This document shows positions 1 to 11,744 of a stretch of DNA of 64,000 nt, piece by piece (the stretch's first letter is position 1; every line of letters starts with the position of its first letter). This DNA is from Spatholobus suberectus (Eukaryota; Streptophyta; Magnoliopsida; Fabales; Fabaceae): the NCBI GenBank assembly GCA_004329165.1, contig CM014736.1, positions 59,337,479 through 59,401,478 on the forward strand, given 5' to 3'. A program made the position numbers and the translations under genes. Under the pieces are notes generated by a model that did not search any database, was not told the DNA's origin, and was given only the letters and a program-made list of their open reading frames with translations.

Positions 1-342
1 GATATGCATGCAAGAAAAGTTTGAAAACTTTTGAAAAAAATCAAACACTTAAACTTTGCTACCTCTTCGAGCCAACTTTGCAAAAATATGAATTAGGATT
101 TGTCACAACCATGGAAGTACTTTCTTGCTAAACAAAAGCAAGTGAGAGAATTAAATTTTTTATTCTTATTCTTAAAAATGAGAATGAAAGGTACCTTTTA
201 AATAAAAATAATGGAAATACACTGTATGTGATCATGACCATTTGTTCATTTCTCTTTAATATAGGATAAATTTTCTTACCATCATTGTCACGTAGAAAAA
301 TGTTTGTTAGTAATTAGCATATTTGGACCCTTTTTTTTTGTT

Positions 343-364
343 TGGGGGGGGGGGGGGAGGGGGA
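343..364 (+). repeat. G-rich homopolymer tract
   Basis: A run of about 15 G, one A, then five more G follows a T-run inside the first array arm. The other arms carry only a short GAGGGGG at the same place, so the tract has expanded locally. Length in an assembly may be unreliable. Confidence 0.8.
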
Positions 365-1034
365 AGGAATTTTGATCTATGTCCTGTTATAAACATTAAG
401 TAAGAGGAGTTCAATACCTGGTTTAAATCTTAGAACTATAACATCCCTAATTATGGACATTAGAAATAAGGTTATATAGATGTTCTTTTATGGTAATAGC
501 CTTTACGATAAATGGTCATAGATGCCTTAAGTGTTATTAATAATAGTTACCCTTATATTAGAATATTATAAGAATAAGATAATAGGACCTAGATGAGGGA
601 TCGAGGCTTGGGGCGGGCCGAGGCCTACCAAGCTCGCACACACTCACATGGTTTAAGAAAGGAAGGGAAGGGAGAGTTAAAGAGAGAAAGAGGCAAGAAA
701 AAAAAGAAGAAAGAAGAAATAAAAGAAAAAAAGGAGAAGGAAAAGAGGAAGAAGAGAAGAGGAGCAGGGATCCTTAAGCCTTAGAGCTCATCTTTGTGCA
801 TCCCCGAAGTGAGTGCTTCCCCTTTGCCTTCCCCAACCCCTTTGATTTTATGATTTCCCCCCCTTTCCCCTTTTGAACCCTAAGTAGGATATTTATAGGT
901 TTTCGAGAGATTTACATGATTAAAAGGTTTATTGGGTAAATTAATCAGTTAGAAATGTAATAGAATCATTTTATAATTGACCACGATTGGCCTTAGGATA
1001 TGCAAATTTATGATTCTCACAAGTTACTATTTAC

Positions 1035-1360
1035 GTGCCTAAGCTAAGCGCAAATTCATGGGGCTAAGTGCGACTTCATAAAGATGCTTGGGTTTGGTGT
1101 CTAGTGCACGAGGCTAAGCATAGATTCATGTAGTTAAGCATGGGAGCTCTAGAGAGCACCTTTGAAATCCTTACGCAATGGGGCTAAACGTAGGAGCTTT
1201 AGAAGGCACATCTTGAACCCTTACGCAACGGGGTTAAGCGCGGCTATGCCTGAGCTAAGCGTCAAGATCAGGCTAAGTGTGAATATGCTTGAGCTAAGCA
1301 CAGGACCTCTAAAAGGTGATATCTAATGCATATAATAGTTATGCTAAGCACGAACCTAGT
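1035..1360 (+). repeat. Degenerate short repeats with GCTAAGCGC core inside the solo LTR
   Basis: About ten irregularly spaced copies of a GCTAAGCRC-like core occur, several followed by ATTCATG or preceded by CTTACGCAA. The block is more GC-rich than its surroundings. Confidence 0.6.
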
Positions 1361-2261
1361 CAAGCTGAGAGTAGACCACCCTAGAGAGATTGTTTTTATG
1401 TTTTCTCTATGTTTGTTTCCCTACATGGTTACCTATACTTGCTACCCTATTGTGTTTAATATTGATGATTGTGTAGTTGTAGTGATTACATTCATGTGAT
1501 TGTTGCATCTGCTTAGGATTATATGTAGGTAACGACAAACTCTACTTAAGAGCTATCTAAGACACTTGACTAAGCCTCCTTAGCAAAGGTAAGGGATTTA
1601 CCCTAAGTTTATGAATGGATTTTATGAAAAGAAAGATTTTAAGAAAGAAATACGTTTTTGAGAAAAGCATATGTTTTCAAAGAAAGATGTTTTGAAAAGA
1701 AAGCTATGCTTTCAAATAAAAGTACCTCCTTAGTAACATTAGGACCTTCCCAATACCGGTTATGTCCGAGTCACACGCTTGACATACTATAGTGTGCAAA
1801 CCACAACAAGGATTCCGAGGTTACCAAGGAGAGATAAGGTTCTCTACAACTCTAGATAGGTTGTAATAGGAAAAGGGCTAGGAGGCCCACTATATCAACA
1901 GAAGGGACCGTCATCCTTCAGATAATAAGGGAAAAACAACATCCTTCAATAAGAGAAGGATGGGTCATTCGTAAAAGGAGGATATAGTCATTCTTTAAAA
2001 AGGAGAAGAATGTTGAAGGAATCGCTTCGATAACAGAAGATGGTTCAACTACTTGGACCAGTGGTTGGTTAAAAGATTGTTTCAAGAAGGACGCTTCTTA
2101 ATGGCTAGAGCTCAGTTAAATAAAAGACGAAAGTCAAGTGAAACCTAATAATAAAGCTAACAAGAACCAGATTGAATAGAAACAGAACTAGGATATGAAT
2201 GATGTGATTGTCTATGTATTATTTGTATGATTGCTCATGGCAATAAAGTAGAAGATGAGTC

Positions 2262-2620
2262 ATAAGCCTAGTTGCTAAGCGAGAGGGGAAAGGTTAACCT
2301 GTGCATTAGATAAGGATGTATGTATGATGTACGCTACCTAGAGTAGCAGGGGAGAGGATGTACCCCATAGAGAAGGTTTATAAGCCTCGGTTGGAAAAAT
2401 GAGAAGAATAATAATCATAAAGCATGTCCTCATACATTAGATAAGCCTAGTTGCTAAGTGAGAGGGGAAAGGTTAACCTATGCATTAGATAAGGATGTGT
2501 GTATGATGTACGCTACCTAGAGTAGCAAGGGAGAGGATGTACCCTATAGAGAAGGTTTATAAGCCTCGGTTGGGCAAATGAGAAGAAGAATAATAATAAA
2601 GCATGTCCTCATACATTAAG
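2262..2620 (+). repeat. 179-bp tandem duplication inside the solo LTR
   Basis: Two near-identical units begin with ATAAGCCTAGTTGCTAAG at 2,262 and 2,441 and each end in GTCCTCATACATTA. They differ by a few substitutions, so the duplication is fairly recent or homogenised. Confidence 0.85.
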
Positions 2621-3315
2621 ATAAGAAGGTAAGACCCCTAGAAAGGGGTCAAAGTCTATGGTTAAGGTTAAATGCTTTAGTGCATTGGTAGCCTTAAGTT
2701 TGGCTAAGGTGGTCAACTCTAAGAGCATAAGTAAAGGTTAATGTATTATTTAATGGGTTATTGAGGATAATATGTTTGAGTAACAATTGTCAAAATGAGT
2801 AACAAGTGAGATTGCGAAACTTTAGTTAGATTATGTAGAATGGTCATAAGTAGGACTAGTCCTTAAAAACCCCTTGAGAAGAGAAACCATAAGAGTATAA
2901 GAAAAAGATCTGTAGAATAGAGAGTCATCCTAGAGTCTGTAGAGCACTTATTAAGACAATATGTCTCATCCCTTTATGTTTCATGTTTTTACAGGTTGAG
3001 CAGATGAAGTCCTCTTAGGAGTAGCCTGGAGCTTGAAGCTTGGACTAGCTGCCATAATAGATGTTTATAGTTTTGTACCTCTCCGTGGATGGGAATTTAG
3101 TTTAAGTTTTTGTTACCACCCCCCCCCCCCCCTGACATTCTATAAGGCACTTAAGTACCATGAGTTTTGTTTGGATATATTAGTGACTCGTCTATGTAAT
3201 CGATGTTAAGTTTTAGTTTTCGCGTAGTTTTCTCTGATATTATTATATTTCAAACTTTCATGTTTTAGAAATATAAGCAAGCAAAAGATAATACATGTTA
3301 GGGTGTTACAAGAAC

Positions 3316-3590
3316 AATTTCTATCTCCTCGTTAAGCTCGTTGGCAAAGAGGGTTAGGATTTAAAGTGAAATCCTTGGGTTGTAGTTAGATCTAATCAAT
3401 ATTTTTTTCCTAGTCTTCTCGACTAAAGAAGATACTATCTATATATTAAGTAGAAGGAGTTTAATACCTAGTTTAAACCTTGGAACAAATTATATCTCCT
3501 TGTTAAGCTCCTTAGCAAAGAAGGAGGGTTAGGATTTAGAGTGAAATCTCTGTGTTCTAGTTAGATCTAATCAATATTTATCTAGCTAGC
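3316..3590 (+). repeat. 171-bp tandem duplication within the first array arm
   Basis: TATCTCCT followed by TGTTAAGCTC-type sequence occurs at 3,322 and again at 3,493. The second copy begins with TTAAGTAGAAGGAGTTTAAT, matching 400-436 left of the solo LTR. The solo LTR therefore sits inside the first copy of a duplicated segment. Confidence 0.7.
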
Positions 3591-3603
3591 TAGCTAGTTA
3601 GGA

Positions 3604-4080
3604 TTAATTGCACATTTTGCCACCAATCTTTCATGATTTCATGAATTTTGTCACTTAATTTTTCTAATCATTCATTTTGCTACTTAACTTTCAAAATTTC
3701 ATGCATTTTACCATCCAATTATTTTATTTACACATTTTGTCACCCAAGTTTCAAAATTTTGCGCATTTTGTCGGCCTTTGTCTGACATCACTAGTTCACC
3801 AATGACGTGGCATTTTAACCGTTGACATGACAAGTTGACTGCTAATGTGGACTAATGACCATGTCAACGGTCAAAATGCCACGCCATCAATTAACGATGT
3901 CAGCTAAGGATGGCAAAATGCGTAAAATTTCAAACATTGGGTGGCAAAATGTGCAAATAAAATAGTTGGGTAGTAAAATGCTTAAAACTTGGTAGTTAGG
4001 TGGCAAAATGTGCAATTAAAATAGTTGGGTGACAAAATTCATGAAATCATGAAAGATAGGTGGCAAAATGTGCAATTAAG
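3604..4080. mobile_element. Foldback/MITE-like element, 477 bp, TTAATTGCACATTTTGCCACC ends
   Basis: Both ends are inverted over about 200 bp: the left begins TTAATTGCACATTTTGCC and the right ends GGCAAAATGTGCAATTAA. The middle holds a second dyad around GCCACG and TTGACATG. No ORF of note. Relatives occur at 21,475-22,955 and 49,737-49,988, so it is a dispersed family. It is inserted in the first array arm. Confidence 0.75.
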
Positions 4081-4277
4081 TCATCTATATATATAAGTAA
4101 ACTAGAATTGAGAAAAAAAAAATATTAATGTTGTATTTAATGTTATTAATGTAATATTTATATAAATATATAAGTAATTTTTTTCTTATATAGTTGACAC
4201 AGTTTTGTCATATAATTGAGATTTTATAAAAATTAATTTATAAAAGATATTTTAAAGAGAAAAAATTTAAATGTATA

Positions 4278-4317
<40 letters not shown>

Positions 4318-4319
<2 letters not shown>

Positions 4320-4515
4320 GTTAACCATGTTATAAAACCAAAGCATCCACCGACTTTATTGATGACTAATCTCCACCAGAGAACCTGGCTAGTCAATTAT
4401 AGTGGAGTCTTCTCTTCCAATCACGTTTTTTCTATGCACAAGGTTTGAATCTAAGGCCTCGCATAAAGGATCAAGTTCAGTATCCCTCAGACCAACAAGT
4501 GTTGGTTGATATAGA
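4318..4515. other. Unidentified ~200-bp insert in array arm
   Basis: A GC-richer block starting near GGTTAACCATG and ending near GTGTTGGTTGATATAG has no counterpart in the other arms. The arm sequence on its left (4,140-4,290) is repeated on its right (4,545-4,700), so either the insertion brought a long duplication or the arm was duplicated around it. It contains GGTTTGAATCTAAGG, which resembles a pol III box B, but no convincing SINE can be called. Confidence 0.5.
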
Positions 4516-4699
4516 TAAATAGATAGATAGATAAATAAATATAATTCACAGGTAATATTTATATCAATATATAAGTAATTCTTTTTTCTTATATAATTGA
4601 CATAGTTTTGTCATATAATTGAGATTTTATAAAAATAAATTTATAAAAGATGTTTTAAAAAGAAAAGTTCAAATGTATATTAATATGATACATAGAGAT

Positions 4700-4758
<59 letters not shown>

Positions 4759-6752
4759 AATAATAAGTAAATTTGACTTGGAAAGTAAAATTAATATAGA
4801 ATTTAATGCTAATAATATATTTATACAAAAATATCAAGTTGATAAATAAAATATACATAAACATTTGCTTTATATATTTGTATACATATATTATTAGGAT
4901 GAAATTCTATATTTATATTATTTTTCAAGTCGAATTTACTTATATATATATATATACATCATTTTCTTTGTATTATATTATATTCATATACATTTGATTA
5001 TTTTTTTAAAAGAAACATCTTTTATACATTAATTTTTATAAAATCTCAATTATATGACAAAACTGTGTCAACTATATAAGTAAAAATTTATTTATTTGTA
5101 TATTTATATAAATATAAATATTACATTAATTTTTTTTATTAAATCTAGTTTGCTTATACATATAGATAATATCTTCTTCAGTTTAGAAGACTAGGAAAAA
5201 AATATTCATTAGATCTAACTAGAGCACAAGAATTTTACTCTAAATCCTAACCCTTTTTGCTAAGGAGCTTAACAAGGAGATATGATTGAAGGTTTAAACC
5301 AAGTATTGAACTCCTCTTGCTTAATGTTTAATAACATGACATAAATGAAAATTCTCCTCCTCTAACAAATAAAAGCAAGTCCAAATATGCTAATTACAAA
5401 CCAACATTTTTCTACATGGCAATAATAGTAAGAAAATATATCCTAAATTAAGGAGAAATGGAGAAATGGTCATGGTCACATGTAGTGTATTTCCATTATT
5501 TTTATTTAAAAGCTACCACTCTTTTTTGTTTCAAAGAATTTTGAACTGAAAAATTTAATTCACTCTTGGTTTTGTTTAGCTGGAAAGTACATCCATAGTT
5601 GCGACAAATCCTAATTCGTATTTTCAAATTAAGTTGGCTTAAAGAGATAACGAAGATTAATTGTTTAATTTGTTTCATAAATTTTCATTATGTTATTGCC
5701 TCGTATATCAAGTTGTTTTGGTTGCTTTCTTCTATTTCTTATTTTTTGGAAAATTTAATTTTTTGTTTTAACGTTTTGTTATTCAACTAATGTCACATAG
5801 CAAATATTTTCTCAAGGGAAATCACATAATAGACATTATTTGAAGAACAAAAGGTAGAAACAAAACATTCAATTCACACAAAAAAAGAGAGTAGAAGAAT
5901 GAAATCAAGACCCTTTGATATGGATGACAAAAATAGTTTGAAAATTTTTGAAACAAATCAAACATTTAAACTTTGCTACCTCTTCAAGCTAACTTTGAAA
6001 ATACAAATCAGGATTTGTCACAACCATGGAAGTACTCTCCCACTAAACAAAAGCAAGTGAGAATTAAATTTTTTATTCCCATTCTTAGAAACAAGAATGA
6101 AAGGTACCTTTTAAATAAAAGTAATGGTAGTACAATACATGTGATCATAAGACCATTTGTTCGTTTCTCTTTAATATAGGATACATTTTCTTACCATCAT
6201 TGTCACGTAGAAAAATGTTGGTCAATAATTAACATATTTGGTTTGTTCGAGGGGGTGAATTTTGATATACATTCTATTATAAGCATTAAGTAGGAGGAGT
6301 ACAATACCTGATTTAAACCTTGGACCAAATTCTATCTCCTCGTTAAGCTCCTTGGCAAAGAGGGATAGGATTTAGAGTGAAACCCCTATGTTCTAATCTA
6401 ATCAATATTTTTTTTCCTTGTCTTCTCAACTAAAGAAGATACTATCTATCTATCTATCTATTTGTCTACATGTGTGTATGTATATATTAGAATTGTGAAA
6501 AAATATTAATGTTGCATTTAATGTTATTAATGTCATATTTATATAAATATATAAGTAATATTTTTCTTATAAAGTTGACACAGTTTTTACATAAAATTGA
6601 GATTTTATAAAATTTAATTTATAAAAGATGTTTTAAAAAGAAAAATTCAAATGTATATTAATGTGATACATAGAAATTGATATATACATACATACATCCA
6701 TACATACATACATACATATATATATGTATGTACATATGTTTACATATATGTG

Positions 6753-6787
<35 letters not shown>

Positions 6788-8499
6788 TCTATATAAATAA
6801 GTAAATTTGACTTGAAAAGTAATATTAATGTAGAATTTAATGCTAATAATATATTTATACAAATATATAAAGTCATCTACTTTATATTTTTGTATAAATA
6901 TATTATTAGCACAAAATTCTATATTAATACTATTTTTCATGTCAACTTTACTTATTTATATAGATTATATATATACATATATAACTTTTCTATGTATTAT
7001 ATTCATATACATTTGAATTTTTCTTTTTAAAAACATCTTTCATAAATTAATTTTTATAAAATCTCAATTATGTGACAAAACTATGTCAACTATATAAGTA
7101 AAAATTTATTTATTTGTATATTTATATAATATTACATTAATATTTTTTTATTAAATCTAGTTTACTTATAGATATAGATAATATCTTGTTCAGTTTAGAA
7201 GACTAGGAAAAAAAATATTCAACAGATCTAACTAGAGCACAAGAATTTTACTCTAAATCCTAATCCTTTTTGCCAAGGAGCTTAACGAGGAGATAGAATT
7301 TGTTCCAATGTTTAAACTAGGTATTGAACTCCTCTTGTTTAATGTTAATAACATGACATAGATGAAAATTCTTCTCCCCTAACAAAAAAAAAGCAAGTCC
7401 ATATATGCTAATTACAGACCAACATTTTTCTAGATGGCAATAATAGTAAGAAAATATATCCTACATTAAAGAGAAATGGAAAGATGGTCATGGTCACATA
7501 TAGTGTATTTCTATTATTTTTATTTAAAGGCTACCACTCATTTTTGTTTCTAAAAATTTTAGACTAAAAAAATTTATTCTCTCTTGGTTTTGTTTAGTTG
7601 GAGAGTACTTCCATGGCTGCGACAACTCCTTAGTCGTATTTTCAAATTAGGTTGGCTTGAAGAGGGAACGAAGATTAAGTGTTTGATTTGTTTCATAAAA
7701 TTTTATTATGTTATTGTCTATCATATCAAGTTATTTTGGTTGCTTTCTTCTATATCTTATTTTTTTGGAGAATTTAATTTTCTGTTTCTAAGTTTTGTTT
7801 TTCAACTAATTTCATATAGCAAATATTTCCTTAAGTGAAATCACACAATAGACATTATTTGAAGAACAAAAGGTAGAAACTGAACATTAAATTCACACAC
7901 ACACCAAAAAAGAAATAGAAGAGTGAAATCAAAACCCTTTGATATGGACAACAATAACATATTGAAAATTTTTGAAACAAATCAAACACTTAAACTTCGC
8001 TACCTCTTTAAGCTAACTTTGAATATACGAATCAAGATTTGTCGCAGTCATGGAATTATTCTCCCGCTAAACAAAAGGAAGTGAGAATTAAATTTTTTAT
8101 CCTCATTGTTAGAAACGAGAATAAAAGGTACCTTTTAAATAAAAATAATGGAAATACAATATATGTGATCATAACCATTTGTTCATTTCTCTTTAAAATA
8201 GGATAAATTTTCTTACCATCATTGTCAAGTAGAAAAATGTTTGTCAGTAATTAGCATATTTGGACCCACTTTTTTTTTGTTCGAGGGGGTGAATTTTGAT
8301 CTATGTCATGTTATAAACATTAAGTAGGAGGAGTGCAATACCTGATTTAAACCTTGGAACAAATTCTATCTCCTCGTTAAGCTCCTTGGCAAAGAAGGTT
8401 AGAATTTAGGGTCAAATCCTTGTGTTCTAGTTAGATCTAATCAATAATTTTTTCTCTAGTCTTCTTGACTAAAGAAGATATTATCTATCTATCTATGTA

Positions 8500-8549
<50 letters not shown>

Positions 8550-8927
8550 TAAATTAGTATTGAGAAATAATGTTGCATTTAATGTTATTAATGGAATATT
8601 TATATAAATATATAAATAATAATTCTCTTATATAGTTGACATAGTTTTGTCACATAATTGAGATTTTACAAAATTTAATTTATAAAAGATGTTTTAAAAA
8701 GAAAAATTCAAATGTATATTAATATGATACTTATAAATTACATATATATATTCTTTATAAATAAGCAAATTGGACTTGGAAAGTAATATTAATATAGAAT
8801 TTAATGCTAATAATATATTTATATTAATATATAAAGTCATCTTCTTTATATATTTGTATAAATATATTATTAGCATGAAATTATGTATTAATATTATTTT
8901 TCAAGTCAAATTTACTTATTTTTATTG

Positions 8928-8931
<4 letters not shown>

Positions 8932-8996
<65 letters not shown>
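8932..8996 (+). repeat. (AT)n microsatellite in C1 dyad of the array
   Basis: About 32 AT dinucleotides. Similar tracts occur at 4,280-4,316, 4,702-4,748, 6,760-6,788 and 8,502-8,546, always flanking the C1 symmetry centres. Confidence 0.95.
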
Positions 8997-8998
<2 letters not shown>

Positions 8999-9022
8999 TA
9001 TTCTATGTATTATTTTCATATG

Positions 9023-9156
9023 CACTGTCAATGTAAAATTTTTTACACTATCAACCAATTAGAATTCACCGTTAGTATGACTTTTAAAGTATTTATTATA
9101 AAAGTCAATAAACTTATAATAAATGGTGGTTTGTGATTGAATGACAGTGTAAAACT
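9023..9156. mobile_element. Small MITE (CACTGTCAATGTAAAA ends)
   Basis: Inverted ends CACTGTCAATGTAAAA and AATGACAGTGTAAAACT surround AT-rich sequence in the right arm of the third palindrome, where the other arms run directly from CATATACATTTG to AAATCTCAATTA. Related copies are at 30,570-30,732, 30,791-30,956 and 47,843-47,968. Confidence 0.65.
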
Positions 9157-11036
9157 CATAAAATCTCAATTAGATGACAAAATTGTGTCAACTATGTAAC
9201 TAAAAGTTTATTTATTTGTATATTTATATAAATATTACATTAATATTTTTTTTATCAAATCTAGTTTACTTATACATGTAGACAATATCTTCTTCAGTTT
9301 AGAAGACTAGGAAAAAATATCCATTAGATCTAACTAGAGCCCAGGAATTTTACTCCAAACCCTAACCTTTTTTGCGAAGGAGCTTAATAAAGAGATAGAA
9401 TTTGTTCCAAGGTTTAAACCATGTATTAAACTCCTCTTGCTTAATGTTAATAACATGACATAGATGAAAATTCTCCTCCTCTAACAAAAAAAAAGCAGGT
9501 CCAGATATGCTAATTATAGACCAATATTTTTCTAGGTGGCAATAATAATAAGAAAATATATCTTGCATTAAAGAGAAATGGGCAGATGGTCATGGTCACC
9601 TGTAATGTATTTACATTATTTTTATTTAAAATCTACCATTCATTTTTGTTTCAAAGAACTTTGAACTAAAAAATTTTGTTCTCTCTTAGTTTTGTTTAGC
9701 TAGAGAGTACTTTCATGGCTGCAACCAATCTTGATTCGTATCTTCAATTTAAGTTGGCTCGAAGAGGTAACAAAGATTAAGTGTTTGATTTGTTTCATAA
9801 ATTTTCATTATGTTATTGTCTCATATATCAAGTTGTTTTGGTTGCTTTCTTCTATTTCTTATTTTTTAAAGAATTTAATTTTTTGTTTTTAAGTTTTGTT
9901 CTTCAACTAATGTCATATAGCAAATATTTTGGCAATGAAAATCACACAAGAGACATTATTTGAAGAACAAAAGGTAGAAACAGAACATTAAATTCACCAA
10001 AAAAAAAAATAGAAGAATGAAATCAAAATCCTCTGATATAGGTGACAAGAACATATTGAAAATTTTTGAAACAAATCAAACACTTAAACTTCGCTATCTC
10101 TTTTGGCCAACTTTGAAAATATGAGTCAGGATTTGTCATATCCATATCTCTTGCTAAACAAAAGGAAGTGAGAATTAAATTTTTTTATTCTCATTCTTAG
10201 AAACGAGAATGAAAGGTACCTTTTAAATAAATATAATGGAAATACATTGTATGCGATCATGACCATTTGTTGTTTCTCTTTAATATAGGATTTATATTTT
10301 TACCATCATTGTCATGTAGAAAAATGTTGTTCAATAATTAGCATATCTGGACTTACTCTTTTTTTTGTTGGAGGAGAATTTTATTCTATGTCCTATTATT
10401 AACATTAAGCATGAGGAGTCAATGCTTGGTTTAAACCTTGGAACAGATTCTATCTCCTCATTAAGCTCCTTAGCAAATAAGGTATGGATTTAGAATAAAA
10501 TCCTTGTGCTCTAGTTAGATCTAATCAATATTTTTTATTTCATTCTTTTATTTTTTTATTTTTTTTTTGTGTGAATTTAATTTTTTGTTTTTGCCTTTTG
10601 TTCTTAAAATAATGTCTATTATGTGTTTTCCTTTGAGAAAATATTTGCTATATGACACTAGTTGAAGAATAAAAGTTAGAAACAAAAAATTCAATTCTCC
10701 AAAAAATAAGAAATAGAAAAAAGAAACCAAAACACCTTGATATACGAGACAATAACATAATGAAAATTTATGAAACAAATCCAACACTTAGACTTCATTA
10801 CCTTTTCTAGCCAAAGCTAAAAACTTGAATCAGAATTTATTGCAGCCATAGAACTCTCCAACTAAACAAAACTGAGAATGTATTCTAATTTTTTTGTTCA
10901 AAATTCTTAGAAACGAGAGTGAAAGGTCCCTTTTAAACACAAACAAATGTTGCCATTTGTCCGTTTTCTCTTGAATGCATGATATATTTGGTTAATGAAA
11001 TGTTGGTCAGTACATTTGGTTGGAAAGGAATGGATA

Positions 11037-11400
11037 TTGCATATTCTTTTTGAAAAGCTTTTTAGAGTGAATAAATGTATTGATTTTAAATAATTTATAT
11101 AATTTTCTTGAGGGTTAAATATGTTTTTAGTCCATTCAAATAAGGCAAAGTTTGTTTTTGGTCCCTCAAAAATAAATCATCTCTTTTTTGGTCCATCATT
11201 TATGAAAATGTATTAGATGTGGTCCTTATTTTCTTTATTGAGAGACCAAAATGAGACGATTTAATTTTGAGTGACCACAAACAAATTTTGTCCTATTTGT
11301 CGAGACTAAAATCATATTTAACCCTCTAAGAAATTATATAAATTATTTAAAATCAATACTTTTATTCACTCTAAAATGCTTTCCAAAAGGAATGTGCAAA
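11037..11400. mobile_element. Foldback element, 364 bp, legume TTAAATATGTTTTTAGTCC family
   Basis: The left arm (TTTTAGAGTGAATAAATG, then GGGTTAAATATGTTTTTAGTCC) and right arm (ATCATATTTAACCCTC, then TTTATTCACTCTAAAATG) are reverse complements over about 150 bp. It sits exactly where the last array palindrome would have its centre. Same family at 47,826-48,222, 49,656-50,321 and 60,224-60,692. Confidence 0.7.
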
Positions 11401-11744
11401 TCCACTTCTTTCTAACAAAAAAAAGTCCAAATATGCTAACTCTTGACCAACATTTCTCTATGTGGCAATGATGCTGAGAAAATATATCATGCATTAAAGA
11501 GAAAATGGATAGAAGCCATGGTCACATACAATGTATATCCATTATTTTTATTTAAAAGGTACCTATCATTCTCATTTCTAAGAATTTTGAACTAAAATTG
11601 TGTATTCTCTCTTGATTTTGTTTAGCTAGAGAGTTTCATGGCTTCAATGAATCCTAATCCAAATTTTCAAAGTTGGCTAGAAGTGGTAACAAAGTCTAAG
11701 TGTTTGATTTGTTTTAAAATTGTTCAATATGTTCCTATCATGTA

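Larger units (their letters stand above)
437..3310. mobile_element. Solo LTR, 2,874 bp, with 5-bp TSD AGAAC
   Basis: The segment interrupts an array arm between ...TTAGAAC and AATTTCTATCTCC, which are contiguous in the other arms. It is flanked by the direct repeat AGAAC (432-436 and 3,311-3,315). Its ends are inverted: TATAACATCCCTAA at the left, and the reverse complement of the right end reads TGTAACACCCTAA. A TG..CA-type LTR with 5-bp target duplication and no internal pol domain is best read as a solo LTR left by recombination, probably of a Ty3/gypsy element (family inferred from size and TGTAACACC ends). The left TG has decayed to TA. Inside are GCTAAGCGC-like short repeats (1,040-1,350), a 179-bp tandem duplication (2,262-2,620) and a C14 tract near 3,118. 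Confidence 0.8.
1..11740. repeat. Array of alternating inverted ~1-kb arms (palindromic ~2-kb units)
   Basis: Two kinds of junction alternate. Type C1 is an AT-rich dyad (centres near 4,853, 6,876 and 8,840) where an arm ending in GCTAATAATATATTTAT meets its reverse complement. Type C2 is a ~60-bp spacer containing AGCAAATATTT (near 5,815, 7,830, 9,931 and, in reversed orientation, 10,640). Plus-orientation arms lie at 1-431 with 3,316-4,850, then 5,816-6,876, 7,831-8,840, 9,936-10,545 and about 10,680-11,036. Inverted arms lie at 4,856-5,815, 6,877-7,830, 8,841-9,931 and 11,400-11,740. C1 and C2 centres each recur every 1.96-2.1 kb. Landmarks repeated in each arm include AAAGGTACCTTTTAAATAAA and GGAGATAGAATTTGTTCC. 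No transposase or other convincing coding sequence is present. It could be a tandemly amplified foldback transposon or a complex satellite; which of the two is not decided here. Confidence 0.85.

Noticed and set aside
593..784. 63-codon Lys/Glu-rich frame
   Set aside because: Purine-rich low-complexity sequence inside a solo LTR; no family resemblance.
5599..10787. Similar aromatic-rich short frames repeated in the array arms (5,599-5,790; 7,584-7,838; 9,781-9,963; minus 10,548-10,787)
   Set aside because: They look alike because the DNA is repeated; frames are broken differently in each arm and there is no start context or conserved domain.
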